Part shown: in pieces, positions 54,668 to 63,449 of the stretch
How positions within the stretch are numbered: the first letter of the stretch is position 1
Layout of the letters: each line of letters starts with the position of its first letter
DNA from: an uncultured SAR86 cluster bacterium
GTDB taxonomy: Bacteria; Pseudomonadota; Gammaproteobacteria; Magnimaribacterales; Magnimaribacteraceae
Direction of reading: 5' to 3'
Assembly: GCA_902537425.1 (NCBI GenBank)
Contig: CACBBD010000001.1
Coordinates: 62,001-126,000, forward strand
DNA: 64,000 nucleotides
Translations under genes and position numbers: made by a program
The notes under the pieces: generated by a model
What the model was told of the DNA's origin: nothing
Database searches by the model: none
What the model saw: only the letters and a program-made list of their open reading frames with translations

Positions 54668-55597
54668 TTAAAGGCCTCGCACTAATAACAAAGAAGTTGG
54701 AATAATTATTGACCAAACTAAACATGCTAAGGCTATTGGCTTAAATTGAAGCTTACTCAAGCTTTCCCTATTTATCTGAGTTCCAATACAAAAAAGACCT
54801 ATCAAAAGACAAATTCGATTAATTTCCTTGAGATAGCCCGAAATAATCTCATCAGGCTGGAGGAAAGAATTTAGTAAAGCAGCAATCAAGAAGAATATAA
54901 CAAAAAGAGGCAAACCTAGTCCTTCATTTTTACTTCTATAAAGCCAAGCTGCAAAAATTACCAAGGGAACTATCCATATAGTCCTTGCTACTTTAAGTGT
55001 TGCTGCAACTTCAACTGATAATTCACCAATGCTAGAAGCAGCCCCAACAACAGATGCAGTATCATGTATCGCAAGTGCAACCCATGCACCAAACTGAATT
55101 TCATTTAGTTGAATGAAGTTATTTAAAAAGGGGAATAATAAGACTGCGACAGCATTTAATAAAAAAACTATTGTTATAGACATCGTTAAGTCTTCTGGTT
55201 TGGCTTTGATTGAAGGTGCAACTGAAGCGATTGCTGTACCTCCACAAACTGCTGTTCCAGAAGCTAAAAGAAAGGAAAGCTTCTGTGATACGCCCAGTAT
55301 TTTACCTAGTAATATGACTGCACCGAATGCCAAAACCACACAGAGCGAGATCCAAAAGAAATAAACTGAATTTGTTTCGTAAAATGAATCTAAACTCAAA
55401 CTACCTCCTAAAAAAACTATCCCGGTCTGTAAAATTTTGGATCCATACTTTTGAGTAAGAAAATCTTTAGGTAATTTATAAAAGAGTGCTAGAGATATAC
55501 CTAAAAATAATGAGACAGCTGAATTACCAATCCATAAGCTTATTGCAATGATAATTATCGTAATAAAATAAAGCATTATTGAGGTTTGGTGAGTCAC
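54668..55597 (-). CDS. YeiH/UPF0324 family putative sulfate exporter
   Basis: A 309-residue inner-membrane protein with about nine to ten hydrophobic segments. GIVFLGGSLSLDSF, SGTAVCGGTAIASVAPSIKAK and the HDTASVVGAASS segment are signatures of the family, which has been linked to sulfate or sulfite/taurine-derived export. The frame opens with GTG (55597); an ATG at 55576 is also possible. It converges on the exported protein and is divergent from the metal GTPase. Confidence 0.85.
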   Translation of the reverse strand: MTHQTSIMLYFITIIIIAISLWIGNSAVSLFLGISLALFYKLPKDFLTQKYGSKILQTGIVFLGGSLSLDSFYETNSVYFFWISLCVVLAFGAVILLGKILGVSQKLSFLLASGTAVCGGTAIASVAPSIKAKPEDLTMSITIVFLLNAVAVLLFPFLNNFIQLNEIQFGAWVALAIHDTASVVGAASSIGELSVEVAATLKVARTIWIVPLVIFAAWLYRSKNEGLGLPLFVIFFLIAALLNSFLQPDEIISGYLKEINRICLLIGLFCIGTQINRESLSKLQFKPIALACLVWSIIIPTSLLLVRGL

Positions 55598-55714
55598 AAA
55601 TGAAATTTATCTGTGACAATCCAATTATGAAAGCATTGATAGTATAAATCAATCTTACAAAAGACTTTTCATGTGGTCATTAAGTCAAAAATTCCTTTTT
55701 TATCAATTTTCAAA

Positions 55715-55722
55715 GGGGGGGG
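55715..55722 (+). repeat. Run of eight G next to a -35 box
   Basis: An uninterrupted G8 in very AT-rich DNA, directly touching the TTGACA -35 at 55723. Slippage here would not alter the -35 to -10 spacing but could alter upstream contacts. No repeats of this kind occur in the other promoter regions I examined. Confidence 0.6.
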
Positions 55723-55754
55723 TTGACAACTATGCTATGTTATCTAGATATAAC
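55723..55754 (+). promoter_or_regulatory. Promoter with Zur-like palindrome before the COG0523 GTPase
   Basis: TTGACA at 55723-55728 is a perfect -35. GTTATCTAGATATAAC at 55739-55754 is a palindrome matching at 6 of 8 pairs, with GTTAT/ATAAC arms like the proteobacterial Zur operator, and covers the -10 zone. The downstream genes (COG0523 GTPase, DUF1826) are classic Zur targets. The zur gene itself is not in the window. Confidence 0.55.
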
Positions 55755-55772
55755 TATTTTTTAAGGGCAAAA

Positions 55773-56978
55773 ATGGAAAATCTTCTGAGTAATAAACTTC
55801 CAGTTACTGTGCTTTCGGGTTTTTTGGGCGCAGGCAAAACTACCGTACTAAGTCATATCTTAAATAACAGAGAAAATAAAAGAGTGGCAGTGATAGTAAA
55901 TGATATGAGTGAAATTAATATAGATGCTGCTATCGTTCAAAACGAAGTTTCTTTAAACCGCAGTGAAGAGAAACTGATTGAAATGAGTAATGGTTGTATC
56001 TGCTGTACGCTTAGAGAAGATCTCCTTGAAGAGGTTAATAAACTTGCGCAAGAAGGTAGATTTGATTATCTAGTCATCGAATCCACTGGAATATCTGAAC
56101 CCCTACCTGTAGCAGAGACATTCACTTTTGAAGATGAAAATGGTGTTTCTTTGTCCGACGTAGCTAATTTGGACACAATGGTGACAGTAGTTGATTCCGT
56201 AAACTTCTTGAAGGATTATGATGAAGCAAAGTATCTACAAGATACTGGTGAATCTTTAGGTGAAGACGATGAGCGGAGTGTCGCAGACCTTCTCGTTGAT
56301 CAGGTTGAATTTGCTGATATTATTTTGTTGAGTAAAACCGATCTAGTTAGTCCGCAAGAAATAGAACGTTTAGAAGCCATTTTAAAAACACTTAATACTG
56401 AAGCCAAAATAGTACCTATTGCCCACGGAAAGGTTGATATAGATGAGGTCTTAGATACAGGTCTTTTCGACTTTGAGCGTGCTCAACAAGCTCCAGGTTG
56501 GTTAAAAGAAATGCGTGGTGAACACGTACCGGAAACTGAGGAATATGGAATTGGTAGTTTCACATATGAAGCAAGAAGACCCTTTCATCCTGACAAATTT
56601 TTCAAATTTCTTCATGGTACTAAACAGTTCGGTAAGCTTATCCGCTCAAAAGGCTATTTTTGGTTAGCCACTCGTCCGGAGTTTGCAGGACAATGGAGTC
56701 AAGCTGGTGGCATTGCTCATTACGGATTTGCAGGGATGTTCTGGAAATCTGTACCGAAGAAAGATTGGCCTTTAGATGAAGAATACTTAGATGCAATTAG
56801 AAAGATGTGGGTGGAACCTTTCGGTGATATGCGTCAAGAATTGGTCTTTATCGGTCAAGGGTTAGATCAAGAAAAGATGATAGAAAGACTTGATGAGTGT
56901 CTTTTGAGCGAAGATGAAGTTCTAAAAGGTAAAGCATACTGGAAAACATTAAATGATCCGTTCCCAGCATGGCAATAA
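55773..56978 (+). CDS. COG0523 (CobW/ZigA-type) metal chaperone GTPase
   Basis: A G3E-family GTPase that delivers metal, probably zinc, to client enzymes under starvation. GxxGAGKTT (GFLGAGKTT, 16-24), the metal-binding GCICC (74-78) and the ESTG switch are intact, and a CobW C-terminal domain follows. The frame is open to 55671, but the ATG at 55773 has AAGGG ahead of it and starts at family similarity, giving about 401 residues. DUF1826 follows after 19 bases. The size and C-terminal region are of the ZigA/YciC type. Confidence 0.9.
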   Translation: MENLLSNKLPVTVLSGFLGAGKTTVLSHILNNRENKRVAVIVNDMSEINIDAAIVQNEVSLNRSEEKLIEMSNGCICCTLREDLLEEVNKLAQEGRFDYLVIESTGISEPLPVAETFTFEDENGVSLSDVANLDTMVTVVDSVNFLKDYDEAKYLQDTGESLGEDDERSVADLLVDQVEFADIILLSKTDLVSPQEIERLEAILKTLNTEAKIVPIAHGKVDIDEVLDTGLFDFERAQQAPGWLKEMRGEHVPETEEYGIGSFTYEARRPFHPDKFFKFLHGTKQFGKLIRSKGYFWLATRPEFAGQWSQAGGIAHYGFAGMFWKSVPKKDWPLDEEYLDAIRKMWVEPFGDMRQELVFIGQGLDQEKMIERLDECLLSEDEVLKGKAYWKTLNDPFPAWQ

Positions 56979-56997
56979 AGTTACTTAACTCTTAATT

Positions 56998-57615
56998 ATG
57001 ATGAATTCAGTTATAGGAGATCAATTAGCCTGCTTTAAAGATATACATCTTGACGACGTCGAATTAGTCAGTGTTAAAAGGCAAAAATTTGACACCATTA
57101 AAGATTTATCTACAAATTTTATTAAATCCAGAGAGGTCTTAAAACTTCAATGGCATCAAGATTTAAATGACTTCAGGACGATTCAAGAAATCTTCCCCGA
57201 GTCAGTAGAAACATCTTTTAGGTCAATGTTAATTGATTTGATTTTGGAAAGTGGTGAAATGCTAGGAAGTCTTGTAGATTGTAAAAAAATTGGAGTTAGA
57301 ATCGCCACCCTAAGATCACCTATGTGCCCGCTCTTTCATGTAGATAATATTAAATGCAGAATGCTCATTACTTTATGCGGAGAGGGAACACAATGGATCT
57401 CAAATCAAGACGTCGATTGGGAAATCTTTCTTGATAGAGAAAATAAAGACATACCCATTAAGGAAAATGCAGATATTAAACAACTGGCTACAGGTCATTG
57501 GTCTTTACTTAAAGGCGGTGCTTGGAATAATAATTTCAATGGCGTCGTGCACCGATCACCTCATGATGAAAAAGATAGATTGATTTTGTCAATTGACCCC
57601 CTTTTTGGCCTATGA
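56998..57615 (+). CDS. DUF1826 domain protein
   Basis: A 205-residue soluble protein whose core (RIATLRSPMCPLFHVDNIKCRMLITLCGEGTQW) is DUF1826. It resembles a cupin-like fold with possible metal-binding His and Cys in CPLFHVD and a later VVHRSP. In known Zur regulons this family sits beside COG0523 genes, as here, so a role in zinc starvation is inferred. Mechanism unknown. It starts 19 bases after the GTPase. Confidence 0.82.
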   Translation: MMNSVIGDQLACFKDIHLDDVELVSVKRQKFDTIKDLSTNFIKSREVLKLQWHQDLNDFRTIQEIFPESVETSFRSMLIDLILESGEMLGSLVDCKKIGVRIATLRSPMCPLFHVDNIKCRMLITLCGEGTQWISNQDVDWEIFLDRENKDIPIKENADIKQLATGHWSLLKGGAWNNNFNGVVHRSPHDEKDRLILSIDPLFGL

Positions 57616-57683
57616 AGTAGGATATAACCTTCCTGAAATAGACGTTCATTTTCAAAGAAGTATAGAAAGTATAAAATTAACAT

Positions 57684-58154
57684 ATGAAAAAAATATATTT
57701 TGGTTTTCTACTGTTTCTATTAACCTCCTCAGTAGGAGCTACTAGCAATAGAATACAAAATAGTGATTCCAATTTTGAACTACTAGTTCATAAAACTCCA
57801 ACCTGTGGTTGTTGCAAAATGTGGGTTAAGCATATGGAAGAAAATGGATTTACAATAAATACAAAAGATCACCAAAACCTTGTAAAAACAAAGGAGGAAC
57901 TAAAAATAGAACCTGAGTATAGGTCGTGTCATACAGGAGTTTCCTCGCAAGGACATTTTTTTGAAGGCCATATTCCAAGTAAATATGTCTCTCAATTTCT
58001 TTCAGAAGATAATCCAGATGCAATAGGCTTATCAGTTCCTGGAATGCCTTTGGGCTCTCCGGGCATGGAAGTTGAGGATCGCTTTACACCTTATGATGTA
58101 CTTGTGCATTTCAAAGATGGGTCAACTAAAGTTTATGCAGAAATAAGAAAATAA
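57684..58154 (+). CDS. DUF411 periplasmic metal-binding protein
   Basis: A 156-residue protein with a signal peptide (about 18 residues) and the DUF411 motif KTPTCGCCKMW, a thioredoxin-like CxCC metal site, then CHTGV and GHIPSKYV. Family members bind copper or related metals in the periplasm. It comes 68 bases after the DUF1826 gene and may belong to the same metal-response unit. Confidence 0.85.
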   Translation: MKKIYFGFLLFLLTSSVGATSNRIQNSDSNFELLVHKTPTCGCCKMWVKHMEENGFTINTKDHQNLVKTKEELKIEPEYRSCHTGVSSQGHFFEGHIPSKYVSQFLSEDNPDAIGLSVPGMPLGSPGMEVEDRFTPYDVLVHFKDGSTKVYAEIRK

Positions 58155-58235
58155 AATCGTAATTCAAGGATATTTTTTGTATGGACAAAGTTCCTTTCTA
58201 TTAAGCAGGCTATTGAATCATTATAAAAACTAAAG

Positions 58236-59075
58236 ATGAATGCAAAAGTATATGGTTTTATTCACTCTCCTTGGGTACAGGCAGTCTTACTAGCTCTATA
58301 TGATAAAGAACTAGATTACGATCTTTCTGTAAGACCACCTTATGATGTCTTCAAAAAATGGGGCGTCTATATGCCTGCAGTTTCACTAAATGAAGAACCT
58401 TGGGAAATTGAGTCAACTGAAATACTCACTAAATTAGGTTATAAACCTATACTTGCCGATGAACTAAAAGCTGCAAATAGTGCCTGGCAAGGAGTGCTAC
58501 ATCGAACTGATAATCCATTTAGGTTCTTTCTAAACTTTGCTCGCGGAGGACAGATTTCTGGATCTTTACTTAATAATTCGGTAAATAACTTTTTTTTAAG
58601 CTTTGTTGCCTTCTATATGTTTATGTTAATAAATATTGGAAAATGGACATTAAAACAAAAGGAACCTGATGACTTTGGTAATCAGTTTTTATATTGGGAA
58701 AATACACTTCATGCTTCTAAATGTCCTTTTATAGATGGCGAAAAACCTGGAACTAGAGACTTTATTTTGTTTGGGGTAGTTCAATGTCATTCCAGCATTC
58801 CTGTTCCAGCGCTCGATGCATTATTAATCGATGAGAGGCTAAATAATCTACGAACATGGATAGTTACCATGCAAAAAAGATTTCAGGAATATCCTTATCT
58901 TTACTCTGTAAAATATTTTGGATCTGATGCATCTCAACCTAAAAATGCTGGTATTTTCCAAATGGGAGTATTTTTCATAGGGCTATCTATAATTTTTTTA
59001 TTATTGCCGATTTCTATAGCCGCAGTGTTAAAATTAATGAGCAGGGTAGAGGATTATAGAATTAAAAGTTTTTAA
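58236..59075 (+). CDS. Glutathione S-transferase-like protein with C-terminal membrane anchor
   Basis: A 279-residue protein: N-terminal thioredoxin fold (VYGFIHSPWVQAVLLALYDKEL), a helical C-terminal GST domain, and a hydrophobic tail segment (about residues 247-268). The usual catalytic Ser/Cys is replaced by SPW, so enzymatic function is uncertain. The membrane tail is unusual for GSTs. An additional hydrophobic stretch occurs at about 120-138. It stands alone before the lipid operon. Confidence 0.65.
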   Translation: MNAKVYGFIHSPWVQAVLLALYDKELDYDLSVRPPYDVFKKWGVYMPAVSLNEEPWEIESTEILTKLGYKPILADELKAANSAWQGVLHRTDNPFRFFLNFARGGQISGSLLNNSVNNFFLSFVAFYMFMLINIGKWTLKQKEPDDFGNQFLYWENTLHASKCPFIDGEKPGTRDFILFGVVQCHSSIPVPALDALLIDERLNNLRTWIVTMQKRFQEYPYLYSVKYFGSDASQPKNAGIFQMGVFFIGLSIIFLLLPISIAAVLKLMSRVEDYRIKSF

Positions 59076-59147
59076 TCTGAAAATCTTCAAGAAGGAAAAT
59101 ATTCTGGAAGCAATAGCTTGTCCCATATCCTGAAAGCAAGGCTATCT

Positions 59148-59219
59148 ATGAAAAGAATATTTTTAATCCCAAAGTCATCCATGATCAATTCCTGTTATCA
59201 AAAAGAGGTAATGCTATGA
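59148..59219 (+). CDS. Possible 23-residue leader peptide of the lipid operon
   Basis: A short frame beginning ATG AAA AGA and ending in TGA overlaps the start of the COG2907 gene as ATGA, so it is translationally coupled. A weak AAGG ribosome-binding site precedes it. The composition shows no amino-acid bias typical of attenuators. It could be a real leader or chance. Confidence 0.3.
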   Translation: MKRIFLIPKSSMINSCYQKEVML

Positions 59220-60409
59220 AAATTGCAATTATCGGATCTGGAATATCGGGCCTCTCGGCTGCTTACTATTTATCCAATAAGCATGAAGTAGACTTATTTG
59301 AAAAAGATTTGAGGCTAGGTGGGCATACACATACGCACACTTTAGAGCTTGAAAAGAGAATAAAAGTTGATTCGGGCTTCATCGTGATGAATGACAGGAA
59401 TTATCCACTTCTTACAAAGTTGTTTTTGGATCTAGGGGTAGATCTTCATCCGACCTCAATGTCTTTTGGAGTAGAGACAGAGAATCTTAAGTGGTGCTCA
59501 AATGATTTCCTAAAATTAAGATTTTTAAAAAGTTTTAAAAAGATAAGACTTTTTGTTGAAATGATTAGATTCAATAATCTTGCATCTAATGTCGAGACAA
59601 ATTTATCTGTTGAAAATTGGCTAAGAAAAAATAATTTTTCAGATTTCTTCATCGCAAACTACCTACTCCCTATGTCCTCATCGATATGGTCGTCATCCCA
59701 GGAATCAATAAAAAGATTTCCTATGAAATCACTTTCAAGTTTTTTTAAAAACCATGGTCTTTTAAATTTAGTTAAAAGGCCACAATGGTTCACAGTCCTA
59801 GGGGGAAGCGATAACTACGTAGAAAAAATAATTAACATCTCTGAAATAAATAGTGTTGTTACTGATGCTGAACTGCTTATAAAGAGAGAAGGAAGAAAGG
59901 TATCACTTCAAAATAAAGGCGTAACAAGCCAATATGATTTATTAATTTTTGCCTGTCATGCCAATCAAATTGAAGAAATACTTACTGATATTTCTCCCAA
60001 GGAGGCTGAAATCTTATCTATGTTTGAATATACCAACAATAATGTGTTGCTTCATGATGACAAAAATCTTATGCCAAAAGAAGAATCTCTTTGGTCCTCT
60101 TGGAATTCTTTTAAAAATATGAATTATGATTATGTTACTTATTGGATGAATAATTTACAAAAATTGGATACAGAAAAAGAAATTTTCGTGACTTTAGGTA
60201 ATTGCCCTGAAATAGATGAAGAACGAGTTTTTAAAAAAATTTGTTATGAACATCCTTTGTATAGTGAAAATACTATTGAAGGACAAAAATACCTTAAATC
60301 TATCCAAGGGGAAAATAATACATATTTTGTTGGTGCACATCTGGGGTATGGATTCCATGAAGACGGAATAAGATCAACGGCTGAAATATTAAAAAATATT
60401 AATGAATAA
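59216..60409 (+). CDS. COG2907-type NAD/FAD-binding amine-oxidase-like flavoprotein
   Basis: A 397-residue flavoprotein with the FAD loop GSGISGLSAAYYL (7-19) followed by LGGHTHT, a pattern shared with COG2907 proteins of the CFA cluster. GAHLGYGFHEDGIRSTAEIL near the C-terminus is the closing FAD motif. In Rhodobacter and Vibrio relatives of this cluster act on membrane fatty acids during singlet-oxygen stress. It is first of four overlapping genes (8-base overlap with DUF1365). Probable function: desaturation or oxidation of an acyl chain. Confidence 0.85.
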   Translation: MKIAIIGSGISGLSAAYYLSNKHEVDLFEKDLRLGGHTHTHTLELEKRIKVDSGFIVMNDRNYPLLTKLFLDLGVDLHPTSMSFGVETENLKWCSNDFLKLRFLKSFKKIRLFVEMIRFNNLASNVETNLSVENWLRKNNFSDFFIANYLLPMSSSIWSSSQESIKRFPMKSLSSFFKNHGLLNLVKRPQWFTVLGGSDNYVEKIINISEINSVVTDAELLIKREGRKVSLQNKGVTSQYDLLIFACHANQIEEILTDISPKEAEILSMFEYTNNNVLLHDDKNLMPKEESLWSSWNSFKNMNYDYVTYWMNNLQKLDTEKEIFVTLGNCPEIDEERVFKKICYEHPLYSENTIEGQKYLKSIQGENNTYFVGAHLGYGFHEDGIRSTAEILKNINE

Positions 60410-61142
60410 TACAAGATTGAAATTCTTTGATGGCACTGTATTTCACAAAAGAGTGGGGTCTAAGATGCACAAGTTTAGATATAGATATAAATCAATTTTC
60501 ATTGAAGAGGTATATGATTTCAATTTAGAGAGTTTTCTATATGCGCACTCAAAAATTTTGAGTTTCGAAAGAAAATACTCTGATATGTCAGAAAAAGTTA
60601 TTGAGAAAATGAAATTATTTATCAAAGAAAATAATATTGATTCTGATACATGTCGTGTTAACTTATTGAGAACTCCTAACATCGGTTTTATTAAATCTTT
60701 CAATCCCGTATGTTTTTGGTTTTTAGAAACTGATGAAGGTTGTAAATTTTTTACTGCAGAGGTTGAAAATACTTTCCATGAAAAACAAATGTATGTCATT
60801 GAGAACAAAGGAGATACAATTTCTCAAAATATCTGGTTGGAAGTGAAGAAAAATATGTACGTTTCGCCATTTGCAGAAAAATCTGGATTTTATAAATTTA
60901 ATCTATCTAGTGATCCTTTTGAAATAAAAATAAATCAATTTAATAAAGAAAAAAAAGCAGAAATAGTCACAAATATTAGGGGATCAATTATTCAAGCTAA
61001 AGGCCTAAGAAAATTTAGGTTTTATATAGGATTGATTTCAAGTTCTCTACTTGTGCTTCTAAGAATTCATATTCAAGCATTCATTCTTTGGTTGAAAAGA
61101 TTCAAAGTTTTTCCACATGGAAGTAACGGATATGCTGACTAA
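60402..61142 (+). CDS. DUF1365 protein of the CFA cluster
   Basis: A 246-residue protein with the DUF1365 pattern (GTVFHKRVGSKMHKFRYRY at the N-terminus, FNPVCFWF, EVENTFHEKQMYV) and a hydrophobic C-terminal segment that probably touches the membrane. Function unknown; it almost always sits between COG2907 and CFA synthase. Both ends overlap its neighbours, so the operon is tight. Confidence 0.85.
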   Translation: MNNTRLKFFDGTVFHKRVGSKMHKFRYRYKSIFIEEVYDFNLESFLYAHSKILSFERKYSDMSEKVIEKMKLFIKENNIDSDTCRVNLLRTPNIGFIKSFNPVCFWFLETDEGCKFFTAEVENTFHEKQMYVIENKGDTISQNIWLEVKKNMYVSPFAEKSGFYKFNLSSDPFEIKINQFNKEKKAEIVTNIRGSIIQAKGLRKFRFYIGLISSSLLVLLRIHIQAFILWLKRFKVFPHGSNGYAD

Positions 61143-62295
61143 AGTTATTCAAAATTTTTTAAATAAAAATATCGGAAAATTAGAAAAAGAAAATCTTTCT
61201 TTAGTTCTTCCAAATGAGAAAAAAATTCAATTAGGAGATAATCTAGACTCTCTAGAAATTCGTTTTAACTCATGGCTTGGTGTATGGCTTATTCTAAGAC
61301 GGGGTGCTTTAGGACTGACTGAAGGATATATGAAAAATTATTGGCAAACAGATAAATTAATGGAATTGATGGATTATCTTCCTAAAAATTTAAATGCGCT
61401 TTCAAAAATCTCAAATGGAATACTTTTTTTTAATATCTTCGCAAGAATTAATCACTTCCTTAATAAAAATACTATCAAAGGAAGTAGGAAAAATATTGAA
61501 GCACACTATGATCTAGGTAATGACTTTTTTAGTCTTTGGCTGGATAACACTATGACTTATTCTTCAGGAATATTTTATCAAGATACAAAAAGCCTTTGTG
61601 AAGCTCAAAATAATAAATATCAATCAATCTTGGATTTACTGGACTTAAAAGAGGGATCGAAAATACTCGAAATTGGATGTGGCTGGGGAGGATTCCTAGA
61701 ATATGCAACCAAAAAGGGTTTTGATGTTAAGGGAATAACAATATCACCAAGCCAACTTGAGTTTGCAAAAACTAGGCTTCAAAAAATTAAAGAAAACCCT
61801 GAGATAGAGCTTATAGATTATAGAAAAGTTTCGGGAAAATATGATGCTATTGTATCGATTGAGATGTTCGAGGCTGTTGGATCGCAATATTGGGATACAT
61901 TTTTCTCCAAAATTAAATCATTATTAAAAAAAGATGGTAAAGCAGCTATCCAAACTATAACTATTGGAGATCATTTATTTGAATACTATAAAAATAATCC
62001 TGATTTTATTCAGACATATATTTTTCCTGGAGGTATGCTTGCCAGTAATCAAATAATTCATAATCTTGCCGAAAAAAATGAACTCAAATCAGAAATCCAA
62101 ATAGATTTTTCCCAATCTTATGCAAAAACATTAGAGACATGGTTCTACAATTTTCAAAAATACTGGCAGCAAATCGAAACTTTAAACTTCGATAAAAAAT
62201 TTAAGAATACTTGGGATATGTATCTTGCTTATTGTAGAGGCGGGTTCTTAAATGAAAGAATCTCTGTTTCACAATATTTATTGGAAAATAAATGA
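61132..62295 (+). CDS. cfa: Cyclopropane-fatty-acyl-phospholipid synthase family methyltransferase
   Basis: SAM-dependent enzyme acting on double bonds in phospholipid acyl chains. AHYDLGNDFFSLWLDNTMTYSSG and the SAM loop LEIGCGWGGF, with a C-terminal AYCRGGF, are CFA hallmarks. I use the ATG at 61132 because GGAAG (61119-61123) is 8 bases before it; the frame is open to 61117. The product may be a cyclopropane or a methylated acyl chain, the latter as in furan fatty acid synthesis. It overlaps DUF1365 and the next gene. Confidence 0.9.
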   Translation: MLTKVIQNFLNKNIGKLEKENLSLVLPNEKKIQLGDNLDSLEIRFNSWLGVWLILRRGALGLTEGYMKNYWQTDKLMELMDYLPKNLNALSKISNGILFFNIFARINHFLNKNTIKGSRKNIEAHYDLGNDFFSLWLDNTMTYSSGIFYQDTKSLCEAQNNKYQSILDLLDLKEGSKILEIGCGWGGFLEYATKKGFDVKGITISPSQLEFAKTRLQKIKENPEIELIDYRKVSGKYDAIVSIEMFEAVGSQYWDTFFSKIKSLLKKDGKAAIQTITIGDHLFEYYKNNPDFIQTYIFPGGMLASNQIIHNLAEKNELKSEIQIDFSQSYAKTLETWFYNFQKYWQQIETLNFDKKFKNTWDMYLAYCRGGFLNERISVSQYLLENK

Positions 62296-63305
62296 CAAAA
62301 ATAATATTACATTTAACAGAAAAAGGATTTGTTCCAGATTTTTTAATAAAAAAAGCCGCTCTTTATTTATCTAAGAGAAGGCTTGCGGAACCAGGTATCG
62401 GCAAGAATAAGGAAAAAGTAATCAAATTACTATCAGATGGAGACGTTGCGGAAAAAACAGTTGATGCAAACGAACAACACTATGAGGTACCTCCGGAATT
62501 TTTTAAAAAAGTTCTTGGCAAGAGATTGAAATATTCATGCTCATTATTTAATGACAGAGTAAGTTTAGATGAAGCTGAAGTAAAAATGTTGGATTTGTAT
62601 ATTGATCGAGCCGGTATAAAAAATGGTCAAGAAATCTTAGATCTTGGTTGTGGATGGGGTAGTTTTTCATTATACGTTGCAGCAAAATTTCCTGAGTCAA
62701 AAATAACTTCGCTAAGTAATTCAATAGATCAAATTAATTTTATTAATAATCAGGCAGAAACAAGAAATCTAAAGAATATAAATGCTCTTAAGATGGATGT
62801 AAATGAACTTACTTTAAATAAGAAATTTGATCGTATTCTTTCTATTGAAATGTTTGAACATCTCAGGAATTATCAATCAATACTAGCCTCTTTGAGTAAT
62901 CTTCTTTTGGAGGATGGAAAGTTATTTATCCATATTTTTTGTAATAAAGAAGTAGCTTATTTTTATGAAGTTAAAAATGATCTTGACTGGATGACTAAAT
63001 ATTTCTTTTTGGGGGGAATAATGCCAAGTAGAGATATTTTTAGTTACTTTAATGAAAATCTAACCTTGATAAATCAGTGGGATGTTAATGGTAATCATTA
63101 CTCTAGAACTTCAAGGGGGTGGCTTGAAAATCTTTACAGAAATAAAAAAGAAATAATGGATATTTTCAGAGATCATTACGATGAACCTATAATTTGGTTC
63201 AATAGATGGAGAGTATTTTTTCTTACTTGCGAAGTTTTTTTCGGAATGAATAAAGGGAATGAGTTTTTTGTTTCACATTACCTTTTTGAAAAGGCTAAAT
63301 CTTAA
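62292..63305 (+). CDS. Second SAM methyltransferase, CNMT-like branch of the CFA family
   Basis: A 337-residue methyltransferase in the CFA superfamily but of the branch resembling plant coclaurine N-methyltransferase: the motif reads NEQHYEVPPEFFKKVLGKRLKYSCSLF in place of AHYDxGN, with LDLGCGWGSFSLYVA as SAM loop and SIEMFEHLRNY later. It is therefore not a redundant copy; it may act on an amine, head group or a different acyl position. It overlaps cfa by 4 bases (ATGA), fixing the operon. Confidence 0.88.
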   Translation: MTKIILHLTEKGFVPDFLIKKAALYLSKRRLAEPGIGKNKEKVIKLLSDGDVAEKTVDANEQHYEVPPEFFKKVLGKRLKYSCSLFNDRVSLDEAEVKMLDLYIDRAGIKNGQEILDLGCGWGSFSLYVAAKFPESKITSLSNSIDQINFINNQAETRNLKNINALKMDVNELTLNKKFDRILSIEMFEHLRNYQSILASLSNLLLEDGKLFIHIFCNKEVAYFYEVKNDLDWMTKYFFLGGIMPSRDIFSYFNENLTLINQWDVNGNHYSRTSRGWLENLYRNKKEIMDIFRDHYDEPIIWFNRWRVFFLTCEVFFGMNKGNEFFVSHYLFEKAKS

Positions 63306-63372
63306 TTTGAACGAATATTAAATCAAAATATTTTAAGTAATTACTGGGATATTTCTGATAGATTCTCTTATG

Positions 63373-63449
63373 TGGTGGGCCCGGGAGGACTCGAACCTCC
63401 GACCAATGGATTATGAGTCCACTGCTCTAACCAACTGAGCTACAGGCCC
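63373..63449 (-). tRNA. tRNA with anticodon CAT, probably tRNA-Ile2 (lysidine-modified)
   Basis: A 77-base cloverleaf with encoded CCA: acceptor GGGCCTG pairs with CGGGCCC, anticodon loop CTCATAA giving CAT, and T arm GGTTCGAGTCC. The C4-G69 and C5-G68 acceptor pairs match the TilS identity elements of tRNA-Ile2 rather than elongator Met; this is an inference. Its first base follows the rpoD stop codon with no gap on the same strand, so it is excised from the rpoD transcript. Confidence 0.9.

Noticed and set aside
60443-60808. 121-residue minus-strand frame within DUF1365
   Set aside because: Antisense to a gene fixed by overlaps on both sides; no motif.
63373-63449. Elongator tRNA-Met
   Set aside because: Anticodon CAT fits, but the C4-G69 and C5-G68 acceptor pairs agree better with tRNA-Ile2; left as probable.
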